A DNA stretch of 5,909 nt from JAKAGZ01 sp035266865 (GCA_035266865.1 DATFMR010000043.1:1-5909); one strand, 5' to 3'; counted from the first letter of the stretch, positions 1 through 5,909 are shown. The notes: generated by a model not told the origin, from the letters alone. Program-made: numbers and translations.

Positions 1-813
1 AGCTTTTTTACCCGGAACAAGTGCCGTTGTAATTACAACATCTGCTTCGGTAATATGCTTAAATATTAATTCCTTCTGCTTCTTTAAGAATTCTTCGGAA
101 GCTTCTTTAGCATAGCCTCCTTCATCCTGCATTTCTTCATCTGTTTCTACTTCAATAAATTTTCCACCGAGAGATTGCACTTCTTCTTTAACTGCAGAAC
201 GAATATCTGACACTTCGACAACCGCACCAAGTCTTTTCGCTGTGCCCAGTGCCTGCAGACCTGCAACTCCTGCACCCATTATTACAACCTTTGCGGGAGA
301 AATAGTCCCGGCTGCGGTCATCATTAAAGGAAAGATTTTTCCAAGATGATTTGCTGCCAGCAGTACACTTTTATAACCGGCAAGATTTGCCTGAGAACTT
401 AATGCATCCATTTTTTGTGCAAGTGTTGTCCTCGGAACAAAATCCATAGAAATTGCATTAATGCCTTTTTCAGCACATTTTTTAGCAACTTCAGAATAAT
501 TTAACGGATATAAAAAGGTTATTAACAAAGAACCTTTTTTAATGAGATCTAATTCATTCTGATTTAAATCAGGATGATCCAGAGGCCGCTGAACTTTTAA
601 TACTATATCAGCATTTGCATAGAGATCTTTAACGCCATCTACTACCTTAGCGCCCGAGTCAATATATTTTTGATTAACAAAGCCAGCTCTCAGGCCCGCA
701 TCCTTTTCGATTTGAACTTCAAATCCGGCTTTTATTAATTTAGATACTACATCGGGAGTCACAGCTACTCTGTTTTCACCAGGCAGGATTTCCTTAGGGA
801 CTGCTATTATCAC
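1..813 (-). CDS. pntAA: NAD(P) transhydrogenase subunit alpha part 1 (PntAA), N-terminal 271 residues, cut by window edge
   Basis: This is the NAD(H)-binding domain I of proton-translocating transhydrogenase. In the family it sits on the cytoplasmic side of the membrane subunits and transfers hydride between NAD(H) and NADP(H). The visible 271 residues open with the AlaDH/PNT N-terminal signature IIAVPKEILPGENRVAVTP. They contain the hydride-transfer loop with R128, Q133, D136 and S139 in the context PRTTLAQKMDALSS. A Rossmann motif GAGVAGLQA follows at 180-188, with D203 at the end of the next strand. The stretch GGYAKEASEEF (232-242) and ITTALVPG (261-268) are typical of PntAA and separate it from the related alanine dehydrogenase. 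The start is GTG (813-811), chosen because a strong GGAGGAG lies 8 nt upstream and the family N-terminus begins exactly there. Roughly 100 or more residues are missing past the left edge. pntAB and pntB would be expected beyond it, which cannot be seen here. Confidence 0.93.
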   Translation of the reverse strand, partial: MIIAVPKEILPGENRVAVTPDVVSKLIKAGFEVQIEKDAGLRAGFVNQKYIDSGAKVVDGVKDLYANADIVLKVQRPLDHPDLNQNELDLIKKGSLLITFLYPLNYSEVAKKCAEKGINAISMDFVPRTTLAQKMDALSSQANLAGYKSVLLAANHLGKIFPLMMTAAGTISPAKVVIMGAGVAGLQALGTAKRLGAVVEVSDIRSAVKEEVQSLGGKFIEVETDEEMQDEGGYAKEASEEFLKKQKELIFKHITEADVVITTALVPGKKA

Positions 814-821
814 AGTAAATT

Positions 822-828
822 CTCCTCC
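822..828 (-). promoter_or_regulatory. Strong Shine-Dalgarno site for the GTG start of pntAA
   Basis: The minus strand reads GGAGGAG followed by an 8-nt spacer and then GTG. This spacing decides the non-ATG start of pntAA. It is the only near-consensus Shine-Dalgarno sequence at normal distance in the window; the other visible starts have weak or no such site. Confidence 0.85.
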
Positions 829-876
829 GAAATTTTTCAGATTAATTGATTTAATTTTGTAATTTTTTTAATGAAA

Positions 877-903
877 GCAACATTTTATCTGAATCAATGT
901 TGC
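877..903. repeat. Perfect 8+8 bp inverted repeat in the pntAA leader
   Basis: GCAACATT (877-884) and AATGTTGC (896-903) are exact reverse complements separated by 11 nt. The element lies 63 bp upstream of the pntAA GTG. It could be a hairpin in the 5' untranslated RNA or an operator for a dimeric regulator. No uniform T tract follows directly on the minus strand (the next bases are TTTCATT), so it is not a standard terminator. Its arms hold more G/C than the surrounding DNA, which makes chance less likely than for the AT-only palindromes nearby. Function is inferred only. Confidence 0.5.
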
Positions 904-944
904 ATAGAAATTATTATGCCATAAATTCCGGCAAAATTGATAAA

Positions 945-967
945 TTTTAAATATCAAATATTTAAAA
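945..967. repeat. AT-only 10+3+10 bp palindrome upstream of pntAA
   Basis: TTTTAAATAT (945-954) and ATATTTAAAA (958-967) are exact reverse complements around a CAA centre. It lies in the 264-bp gap between the end of aguA and the start of pntAA (814-1077), which otherwise shows no coding sequence. It may be an operator or part of an AT-rich upstream element, but with no G or C in the arms such a match is easier to obtain by chance in DNA this AT-rich. Confidence 0.35.
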
Positions 968-1077
968 AATAACGACTTATAAGCTAAAATGAAAAGATTA
1001 GGCCAATAAATTTGAAATAAATTTACTGGTTAAGAGAATTAGTTTTCTGTATTGAGAAGAACTGGTGAAATAATTTA

Positions 1078-2157
1078 CTATTCCGGTTGTTCGTGTGTGA
1101 GACAATGAATTGTACCCAGCCCCCAGACAAGGTCGACTGCGTGGATTCCAGTAACTTCCCTGTCATTAAAAATTTCGCTAAATATGCCAAGTGCAAGCCG
1201 GTCATTGGGATCATTAAAAGTAGGTACAATTACATATTTATTTGAAATGTAAAAATTAGCATAGCTGGCCGGCAATCTTTCGCCTTTAAATATAACAGGA
1301 TCAGGCATAGGCAAATCAATCACCTGAATCTTTGATCCATTTTCGAGCTTTGCTTCCTGTAAGCGTTCCCTGTTTTCCTGCAGTGGTTTGTAATTTGTAT
1401 CCGATGAATTCTTCTCCTGGACGAGAACAACTGTATTTTTATTTACAAAGCGACAGAGATCATCTACGTGTCCATGCGTATCGTCACCGGCGATTCCTTT
1501 TCCAAGCCACAAGACATTCTTTATACCAAGGTAATTTTTAAAAACCTGTTTATAATCATTTTTTGTAAATCCGGGATTTCTTACCTGCACCTGCGGATCC
1601 ATTAAACATTCTTCAGTAGTAACAAGCGTTCCTTTTCCATTGGTATCGATACTTCCGCCCTCGAGACAAACGATTTTATCATTGTGCATAGGGATAAATT
1701 TTTTCAGCTTTAATTTTTTTGCTATAAATGCGGGAAATTTTTTATCTTTTTTGTAGTTGGAATATTTTGCCCAAGCATTAAATTTAAAATTTACAAGTCC
1801 AACTTCACCGGATTTATTTTTAATAAAAGCAGGACCCGAATCACGCAACCATCCGCGATCAGTTTTCAGGATAAAAAATTTCAAACGCTTTTTATTTACA
1901 CCAATAGCGTTTAAAACTCTTTCAGCACTTAGCTGGTGTTTTTTTGATTCTACTACAATATGAACATTTTCACCTTCTGATATTTTCCTTACTATTTCCC
2001 CGTAGACCCATGGAATAGGTGCCATTTTTCCCGGCCAGTCTTCCCCATTATGAGGCCAGCCAAGCCAGGTTGTTTCGTGTTTTTCCCATTCGGCAGGAAA
2101 TCTGTAGTCCAGATTATTTGGAAGTTTCTTTTCAAAATTTAAATTTTCAGTTTTCAA
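1078..2157 (-). CDS. aguA: Agmatine deiminase
   Basis: This is a cytoplasmic enzyme of the PAD_porph/agmatine deiminase (pentein fold) family, converting agmatine to N-carbamoylputrescine and ammonia. Its 359 residues match the usual family length. Visible landmarks in order are FPAEWEKHETTWLGWP (20-35), WLRDSGP with D106 (103-109), the CLEGGSID segment (164-171), GDDTHGHVDD with H230 and D232 (224-233), and the C-terminal GTIHCLTHEQP holding the expected nucleophile C352. There is no signal peptide, which argues against a secreted peptidylarginine deiminase. The start is TTG at 2157-2155: it overlaps the aguB stop, no ATG lies before the conserved N-terminal motif, and the reading frame closes 10 codons upstream. 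Initiation is probably coupled to aguB termination, helped by a weak GGAAAG just upstream. The neighbouring AguB catalyses the next step, which firms up substrate assignment. Confidence 0.93.
   Translation of the reverse strand: MKTENLNFEKKLPNNLDYRFPAEWEKHETTWLGWPHNGEDWPGKMAPIPWVYGEIVRKISEGENVHIVVESKKHQLSAERVLNAIGVNKKRLKFFILKTDRGWLRDSGPAFIKNKSGEVGLVNFKFNAWAKYSNYKKDKKFPAFIAKKLKLKKFIPMHNDKIVCLEGGSIDTNGKGTLVTTEECLMDPQVQVRNPGFTKNDYKQVFKNYLGIKNVLWLGKGIAGDDTHGHVDDLCRFVNKNTVVLVQEKNSSDTNYKPLQENRERLQEAKLENGSKIQVIDLPMPDPVIFKGERLPASYANFYISNKYVIVPTFNDPNDRLALGIFSEIFNDREVTGIHAVDLVWGLGTIHCLTHEQPE
2154..2157 (-). promoter_or_regulatory. aguB stop / aguA start overlap (TTGA), translational coupling site
   Basis: On the minus strand the aguB stop codon TGA and the aguA start codon TTG share bases in TTGA. 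Such a 4-bp stop-start overlap is the classical arrangement for re-initiation by the terminating ribosome. It means both enzymes are made from one message. The start is TTG instead of the commoner ATGA form. Confidence 0.75.
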
Positions 2158-3056
2158 TTTTTCTTTCCGTCCAAAAACCTTTTTTCAATTCCATTGTAGG
2201 CATCAATTCTTCTATCACGAAGGAAAGGCCAGTTTCTACGAATATTTTCGAGATGATCAAGATCAACTTTTGCTATTACAACTTCCTCTTTATCTGTTGA
2301 ACCCTGTGCAAGAATTACTCCCTGCGGGTCACAAATGAAGGATGAACCCCAGAATTCTAATCCCGGTGTTTCGGGGACTGTAATCTCATGTCCTATCCTG
2401 TTAGTAGCAGCAAGATACACACCATTGGCAATTGCATGACCTCGTTGAATTGTTTGCCACGATTCAAATTGTGCCTTTCCATACTTTTTCTTTTCGTGCG
2501 GATGCCAGCCAATTGCAGTTGGGTAAAATAAAATGCTAGCACCTTGCAACGCTGTTAGTCTTGCTCCTTCAGGATACCACTGATCCCAGCAAATAAGCGT
2601 CCCGATATTTCCATACTTAGTTTCAAAAGATTTAAAGCCAAGATCACCCGGAGTGAAATAAAATTTTTCATAAAATGCCGGATCATCGGGAATATGCATT
2701 TTTCTGTAGAGCCCAACAACCTTTCCATTTGCATCTATAACAACTGCGCTGTTGTGATAAATCCCGGGGGCCCGTTTTTCAAAAATCGGGACAATAATTA
2801 CTACTTTATTTTTCTTTGCAGCTTTTTGCATTGCATTTGTAGATGGGCCGGGTACTGTTTCTGCTTGATTAAAAATATCAACATTTTCTTCCTGGCAAAA
2901 ATACTGTGTCCTGAAAAGCTCTGGAAGACAAATAACCTGGGCGCCTTCCTTTGCAGCTTTGTCTACCCAGTTAACTGCTTTTTTCAGATTATCATTAATA
3001 CTTTTACTGAAGCCAAGTTGTAAAAGACCGACTGTAAAATTATTTTTATCCTTCAT
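2154..3056 (-). CDS. aguB: N-carbamoylputrescine amidase
   Basis: This is a nitrilase-superfamily (carbon-nitrogen hydrolase) enzyme that cleaves N-carbamoylputrescine to putrescine, CO2 and ammonia in the cytoplasm. The 300-residue length fits bacterial and plant N-carbamoylputrescine amidases. The Glu-Lys-Cys triad is visible as E46 in CLPELFRTQYFCQ, K119 in YRKMHIPDDPAFYEK, and C156 in LICWDQWYPEGAR. The RKMHIPDDPAFYEKFYFTPGD and ICWDQWYPEGAR segments are characteristic of this subfamily as opposed to other nitrilases. C-terminal markers include EFWGSSFICDPQG and the RRNWPFLRDRR end. The start is ATG at 3056-3054, with only a weak AGAG upstream. It is the promoter-proximal gene of a two-gene unit with aguA, and a promoter-like sequence lies just ahead. 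An arginine decarboxylase would be needed elsewhere to supply agmatine. Confidence 0.95.
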   Translation of the reverse strand: MKDKNNFTVGLLQLGFSKSINDNLKKAVNWVDKAAKEGAQVICLPELFRTQYFCQEENVDIFNQAETVPGPSTNAMQKAAKKNKVVIIVPIFEKRAPGIYHNSAVVIDANGKVVGLYRKMHIPDDPAFYEKFYFTPGDLGFKSFETKYGNIGTLICWDQWYPEGARLTALQGASILFYPTAIGWHPHEKKKYGKAQFESWQTIQRGHAIANGVYLAATNRIGHEITVPETPGLEFWGSSFICDPQGVILAQGSTDKEEVVIAKVDLDHLENIRRNWPFLRDRRIDAYNGIEKRFLDGKKN

Positions 3057-3088
3057 TTTATACTCTGTTCAATTTCAAATAATTGTTA

Positions 3089-3117
3089 AATGTAATTTAG
3101 TAAAACCGGAATGTCAA
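3089..3117 (-). promoter_or_regulatory. Probable promoter of aguB-aguA
   Basis: The minus strand carries TTGACA (3117-3112), a 17-nt spacer and TACATT (3094-3089), which fits a sigma-70 layout with a perfect -35 box. It also reads as a Bacteroidota-type promoter: TTG, 20 nt, then TACATTTA, matching TAnnTTTG at seven of eight positions. Transcription would begin near 3082, leaving a leader of about 26 nt before the aguB ATG. The site sits in the 84-bp gap after the repeat-protein gene, so the agu genes can be transcribed independently of it. Confidence 0.6.
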
Positions 3118-3140
3118 TTAATTATTTTTCGCGCTAGGAT

Positions 3141-4478
3141 TCAATTATCATCAGAACTATTTTTATCCAATCCAGCAGTATGGTCTATTGTTTTTATCAA
3201 TGTTCCGTAAGTATAATATTCCTCTTTTAATAATCTGCCCTCTTTAGAATAATCCTTAGCAATTCCATATAATTTCCCCATTTCGTAAACTTCAGTCCTT
3301 TTAATTCCCCCATAAAGATAATAATATGTTTTTGTACCGTCTATTTTTCCATCTAAATAATTCGCTTCAGATTTCAAAAGTCCGTTGTCGTAATATGTTT
3401 TATAGTTACCGTTGGTAATATCTCCTTTATTATAATAAACAGCCTTAAGTTGTCCATTCTCGTAATAATGAACGGAAATTCCATTTTTTTTATTGTTTAG
3501 GTAATTTATTTCAGATTCCAGTATTCCCGATGGATAATAATTTCTTGTTATACCTTTCTGAATGCCATTCAGGTAATCAATTGAAGATTTTAAAATCCCA
3601 TTATCATAATAGACATAACTCCTTCCGGCTAAAACATCGTGTTTATAATAGAGTTCCTCTTTTAAGAATCCATTTTCATAGAATGTGCGGGTTAAATTTT
3701 CCCGCTTACCATCTTTAAGAAATATTTCTTCTTTTAATGCACCATTGGAATAAAATGTTCTTTCAATCTTTTCTTCCGACTCAAATGCTCCTTCATAATC
3801 ATATTTTTTTCTTGTTATTAATTCATCATTCATATAATCATCTTTTACCCTCAGGTTGCCAGACAGATCATAGATTTTAACTTCTCCTTCCAATTTATCA
3901 TTAATGAAAAAAGCTTCAAGTGCTACGACTTTATTAGTGTGGAAAACGGTGGTTTTCCCATTTAACTTGCCATTTTTGAAATTCTTTTCAACTTCAACAT
4001 TACCATTTTTAAAATATGTGTAAGAAGTATCTTCAAGTTCACCGTTTTTATAATTCCACCTTCCCTGTAGTTCGCCGGTTTTATAGTATGTTTTTGTAAT
4101 TCCCTCAAGCTTACCATGCACATAATTTTGCTCAGCCCATAATTCTCCTGTTTCATAATACCACCTGGATTCCTCTTCTTTCAGTCCGTTTTTATAATTC
4201 CATACAATACTCAGGATGTCATTCGGAAAATACCATAGTGATTTCCCGTCTTCTTTTCCATTTTTATATTCCCATTTTTTCCAGAGCTTTCCGTCTGGAT
4301 AAAATTCTAAATACAAACCGTCAAGCTTTCCGTTACTGTAATCACCCTGCGTTTTAATATTTCCATCAGGATAATATGTTTTTTTTATTGTAACGTTTGA
4401 ATTTTGCCCAAATAAAGTTTCAGCAGTAAAAGGAAAAGTTAGAATCAATATTACAAAAAGCAGCAGTTGTCTTTTCAT
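3141..4478 (-). CDS. Secreted MORN-type (YwqK-like) repeat protein of unknown function
   Basis: The 445-residue product begins with a signal peptide: basic MKRQ, a hydrophobic run at 5-19, and a likely cleavage region near LFGQ (22-25), so it is probably exported to the periplasm or cell surface. No lipobox cysteine is seen. The rest is almost entirely tandem MORN_2-like units with the pattern aromatic-Y-x-x-G-x-[LI]-K-x-E-x-x-Y-x-x-G-K-x-x-G. Unit starts fall at residues 35, 59, 83, 107, 131, 155, 179, 203 and again at 242, 266, 290, 314, 338, 362, 386, 410, an exact 24-residue step inside each block of eight. A shortened unit (about 226-241) joins the blocks. The tail (434-445) is polar and acidic. 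Databases often label such proteins YwqK-family antitoxins, but no toxin gene is next to it, so that label should not be transferred. The start is ATG with no Shine-Dalgarno; a good -7 box lies upstream. The specific role is not recognised. Confidence 0.88.
   Translation of the reverse strand: MKRQLLLFVILILTFPFTAETLFGQNSNVTIKKTYYPDGNIKTQGDYSNGKLDGLYLEFYPDGKLWKKWEYKNGKEDGKSLWYFPNDILSIVWNYKNGLKEEESRWYYETGELWAEQNYVHGKLEGITKTYYKTGELQGRWNYKNGELEDTSYTYFKNGNVEVEKNFKNGKLNGKTTVFHTNKVVALEAFFINDKLEGEVKIYDLSGNLRVKDDYMNDELITRKKYDYEGAFESEEKIERTFYSNGALKEEIFLKDGKRENLTRTFYENGFLKEELYYKHDVLAGRSYVYYDNGILKSSIDYLNGIQKGITRNYYPSGILESEINYLNNKKNGISVHYYENGQLKAVYYNKGDITNGNYKTYYDNGLLKSEANYLDGKIDGTKTYYYLYGGIKRTEVYEMGKLYGIAKDYSKEGRLLKEEYYTYGTLIKTIDHTAGLDKNSSDDN
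3180..4376 (-). repeat. Tandem 72-bp (24-residue) coding repeats, two blocks of eight
   Basis: Within the secreted protein gene, sixteen units of 72 bp encode YYxxG-type repeats. Block one covers residues 35-226 and block two residues 242-433. The stretch between them (227-241) breaks the register by 15 residues and looks like a decayed partial unit (YDYEGAFESE). The DNA copies have diverged; I saw no long identical stretches, so conservation is at the protein level. Confidence 0.85.
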
Positions 4479-4520
4479 TAGTTATTTATATTGAGAGAAA
4501 ATAATTAGATTATTGATTTA

Positions 4521-4552
4521 CAAAAGTATCACTATTTGAGCATAAGAAAAAC
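4521..4552 (-). promoter_or_regulatory. Probable Bacteroidota-type promoter of the MORN-repeat protein gene
   Basis: The minus strand contains TACTTTTG (4528-4521), a full match to the TAnnTTTG -7 box known from Bacteroidota primary sigma factors. A T-rich GTTTTTC (4552-4546) lies at about the -33 distance in place of TTTG. Transcription would start near 4514, giving a leader of roughly 36 nt before the ATG. It lies in the 170-bp region (4479-4648) shared with the divergent transporter gene. Confidence 0.55.
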
Positions 4553-4569
4553 TTATTTGCGCGTACATA

Positions 4570-4602
4570 TTGAATAATTCCACTTTTAATTACATACCTT
4601 TT
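4570..4602 (+). promoter_or_regulatory. Possible promoter of the cation transporter gene
   Basis: TTG (4570-4572), a 22-nt gap and TACCTTTT (4595-4602) resemble the Bacteroidota TTTG / TAnnTTTG promoter with one mismatch in the -7 box and a slightly long spacer. Transcription would start around 4609, leaving a leader of about 40 nt. I see no clear zinc-regulator operator over it. Confidence 0.35.
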
Positions 4603-4648
4603 AATTGCAAGGAGTAATATTTATCTTTCGGAAAAAGTAAATCTTTTT

Positions 4649-5578
4649 ATGGCGCATATTCATAATAAAGGTACCACAGAAAAAAACCTAATAATATCAA
4701 TTTTCCTAAACGCTGTAATAGTTGCGGGAGAATTGATTGCAGGAATTTTCAGCAACAGTCTTGCTCTGATATCTGATGCCCTGCATAATTTTGGAGATTT
4801 GATTTCACTCGTGCTCAGCCTGATTGCAGCAAGGATGAAATTCTGGAAAGCAAATCCTAAAAAATCATACGGGTACCGGAGAGCGGAAATCATAGTTGCC
4901 TTCATAAATTCTTCTACTCTTCTCATAATAGGCATTTATATTATTTACGAAGCTGTCGGCCGTTTTATTGATCCCCAACCGGTAACGGGATTATGGTTGA
5001 TCATAGTTGCTGGAATCAGTTTTATCGCAAATTCACTTTCCACTTATTTGCTTCATCAAAATTCGAAGGAAGATCTGAATGCAAAAAGTGCCTACCTGCA
5101 TTTATATTTCGATGCCCTGAACTCGCTGTTAGTAGTTTTTGCAGGTGTGTTCATTTACTTTTATAACTGGTTTATCCTGGATCCCATATTTTCTGTAATC
5201 ATCGGTTTGTTTATTATTAAAAGTGCATGGGATATTATAATGGAAACAGTTAATATTCTAAGCGAAGGAACGCCAAAAGAAATAAATATGAAGGAAGTGA
5301 GTCAATTCATTTCATCTCAACCGGATATAATTGATGTTCATCATTTACATATCTGGTCTTTAAGTTCAGACTATATTGCATTGTCAGCGCATATAGTTGT
5401 AAATGATCAATTATTGAGTAAGAGTTATTTAATAATTGATAAACTTGAAAAAGATTTAAAGGAAAAATTCGGGATAAAACATCCTACCTTTCAATTAGAA
5501 GCTGATGTAAGAAGGGAACAATCAGAATACGTAAAAATTGAAAACAATTTCAAAAAAAATAATAGGTCTATTCTTTAA
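4649..5578 (+). CDS. Cation diffusion facilitator, probable zinc exporter (ZitB/CzcD-like)
   Basis: This is an inner-membrane metal/proton antiporter of the CDF family. The 309 residues give six predicted membrane helices (about 13-33, 38-62, 81-104, 114-135, 150-172, 176-197) followed by a cytoplasmic domain (about 205-290). The transport site is visible as H46/D50 in ALHNFGD of helix 2 and H151/D155 in YLHLYFDALNS of helix 5. This HxxxD pair is the zinc/cadmium-type arrangement, as opposed to the DxxxD of iron- or manganese-linked members. Further family marks are SYGYRRAEI (73-81), LSEGTPKEI (204-212) and VHHLHIWSLSS (230-240). The N-terminus is short (MAHIHN), and the histidine-rich loop between helices 4 and 5 found in many zinc members is missing. 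The ATG is chosen because it gives the common MAHxH start, although no ribosome binding site is close. Its end overlaps the convergent next gene by 11 bp. The metal is inferred from the motif. Confidence 0.92.
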   Translation: MAHIHNKGTTEKNLIISIFLNAVIVAGELIAGIFSNSLALISDALHNFGDLISLVLSLIAARMKFWKANPKKSYGYRRAEIIVAFINSSTLLIIGIYIIYEAVGRFIDPQPVTGLWLIIVAGISFIANSLSTYLLHQNSKEDLNAKSAYLHLYFDALNSLLVVFAGVFIYFYNWFILDPIFSVIIGLFIIKSAWDIIMETVNILSEGTPKEINMKEVSQFISSQPDIIDVHHLHIWSLSSDYIALSAHIVVNDQLLSKSYLIIDKLEKDLKEKFGIKHPTFQLEADVRREQSEYVKIENNFKKNNRSIL

Positions 5579-5909
5579 TTTTATATTCTGCCTTTTTCAA
5601 AATTTTTAATGCTTTATTCGCTATCCTTTCTGTTTCAAAAGAAATTCTGAAAACTCCGCCAAGTTTTTCATTATCTTTCAAAAACTCTATGTCTTTCAGA
5701 CTAAGAGAATTTTCCAGGAACAATTTGAGTACCTTTGTCAGGCTGCCGGGCTCGTCCTCAAGATGGAAATAAATATCAAACAGAGGATTAATAAATCTTT
5801 TGGAATTCTTGGCAATTTTCTCTCTTTTAATCCTGGATTCTTTAAAAAGTTTATCAATATTTTCAAAATCTTCGCACTGGAGGTAGTCTTCCAATTTTGT
5901 CAGATTCTG
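5568..5909 (-). CDS. tyrA: C-terminal part of probable prephenate dehydrogenase (linker helices plus ACT domain), cut by window edge
   Basis: The frame is open from the right edge, so the 113 visible residues are the end of a longer gene. The TTG at 5894 should not be taken as the start. The first part (LTKLEDYLQCEDFENIDKLF onward) is a charged helical segment like the one following the dehydrogenase dimerisation domain in TyrA. Then comes an ACT domain beginning DIYFHLEDEPGSLTKVLKLF and including GVFRISFETERIANKALKIL. ACT domains bind amino acids, and in TyrA this would be tyrosine feedback control of the prephenate to 4-hydroxyphenylpyruvate step. The catalytic NAD-binding domain is not in the window, so another ACT-containing enzyme cannot be excluded. 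It converges on the transporter gene and ends 11 bp inside it. Confidence 0.68.
   Translation of the reverse strand, partial: QNLTKLEDYLQCEDFENIDKLFKESRIKREKIAKNSKRFINPLFDIYFHLEDEPGSLTKVLKLFLENSLSLKDIEFLKDNEKLGGVFRISFETERIANKALKILKKAEYKIKE

Noticed and set aside
1..813. Alanine dehydrogenase
   Set aside because: The same fold and N-terminal signature occur there, but the GAGVAGLQA motif, the R-Q-D-S hydride-transfer loop and the GGYAKE segment are those of the transhydrogenase alpha subunit.
1007..1025. TAAATTT / AAATTTA stem downstream of aguA as a terminator
   Set aside because: The stem is only 7 bp of pure A/T with a 5-nt loop and no clean T tract on the minus strand; this is expected by chance in such AT-rich DNA.
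1023..1229. Short 68-residue minus-strand reading frame
   Set aside because: It overlaps the end of aguA in another frame and shows no recognisable protein character; it is a shadow of the real gene.
2019..3023. Plus-strand reading frames of 93 and 109 residues opposite aguA and aguB
   Set aside because: They lie fully antisense to two well-supported enzymes with visible catalytic residues, and they have no motifs of their own.
3141..4478. Toxin-antitoxin system based on the YwqK-like repeat protein
   Set aside because: The protein has a signal peptide and is flanked by metabolic and transport genes; there is no candidate toxin gene beside it.
4553..4577. TTATT / AATAA inverted repeat in the divergent region as a zinc-regulator operator
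   Set aside because: Only 5 bp per arm with a 15-nt spacer and no match to a known Zur or similar operator.
5568..5894. Stand-alone 108-residue ACT-domain protein starting at TTG 5894
   Set aside because: The frame stays open through the right edge and the residues before the TTG continue the helical segment typical of TyrA, so it is better read as the end of a longer gene.

Overview
The window is AT-rich, tightly packed bacterial DNA with ordinary housekeeping genes and no sign of mobile elements, CRISPR arrays or stable RNA genes. Several features suggest a member of the Bacteroidota / Ignavibacteriota (FCB) group. Three upstream regions carry a TAnnTTTG-like -7 box instead of an E. coli-type promoter. 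Most starts lack a clear Shine-Dalgarno sequence, and there is a large secreted MORN-type repeat protein of a kind common in that group. This placement is inferred from sequence style; no marker gene is present to settle it.

Layout from left to right: (1) the N-terminal 271 codons of pntAA (minus strand, running off the left edge), the NAD(H)-binding subunit of proton-translocating transhydrogenase, with a GTG start and a strong ribosome binding site; (2) a 264-bp AT-rich gap (814-1077) holding an 8+8 bp hairpin and a 10+10 bp AT palindrome; (3) a minus-strand pair read aguB then aguA, whose coding regions overlap by 4 bp (TTGA); (4) an exported 445-residue protein (minus strand) built of 24-residue MORN-like repeats in two blocks of eight; (5) a 170-bp divergent promoter region; (6) a plus-strand cation diffusion facilitator with a zinc-type HxxxD/HxxxD site; (7) the C-terminal ACT-domain end of a probable prephenate dehydrogenase (minus strand, running off the right edge), whose last codons overlap the end of the transporter gene by 11 bp.

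Functionally, aguB and aguA form a complete two-step route from agmatine to putrescine (agmatine to N-carbamoylputrescine to putrescine). The arginine decarboxylase that would supply agmatine is not in the window. The transhydrogenase, zinc exporter and tyrosine-biosynthesis fragment are metabolically unrelated neighbours. I found no convincing new defence or mobile system. The most distinctive item is the strictly periodic two-by-eight repeat architecture of the secreted protein.
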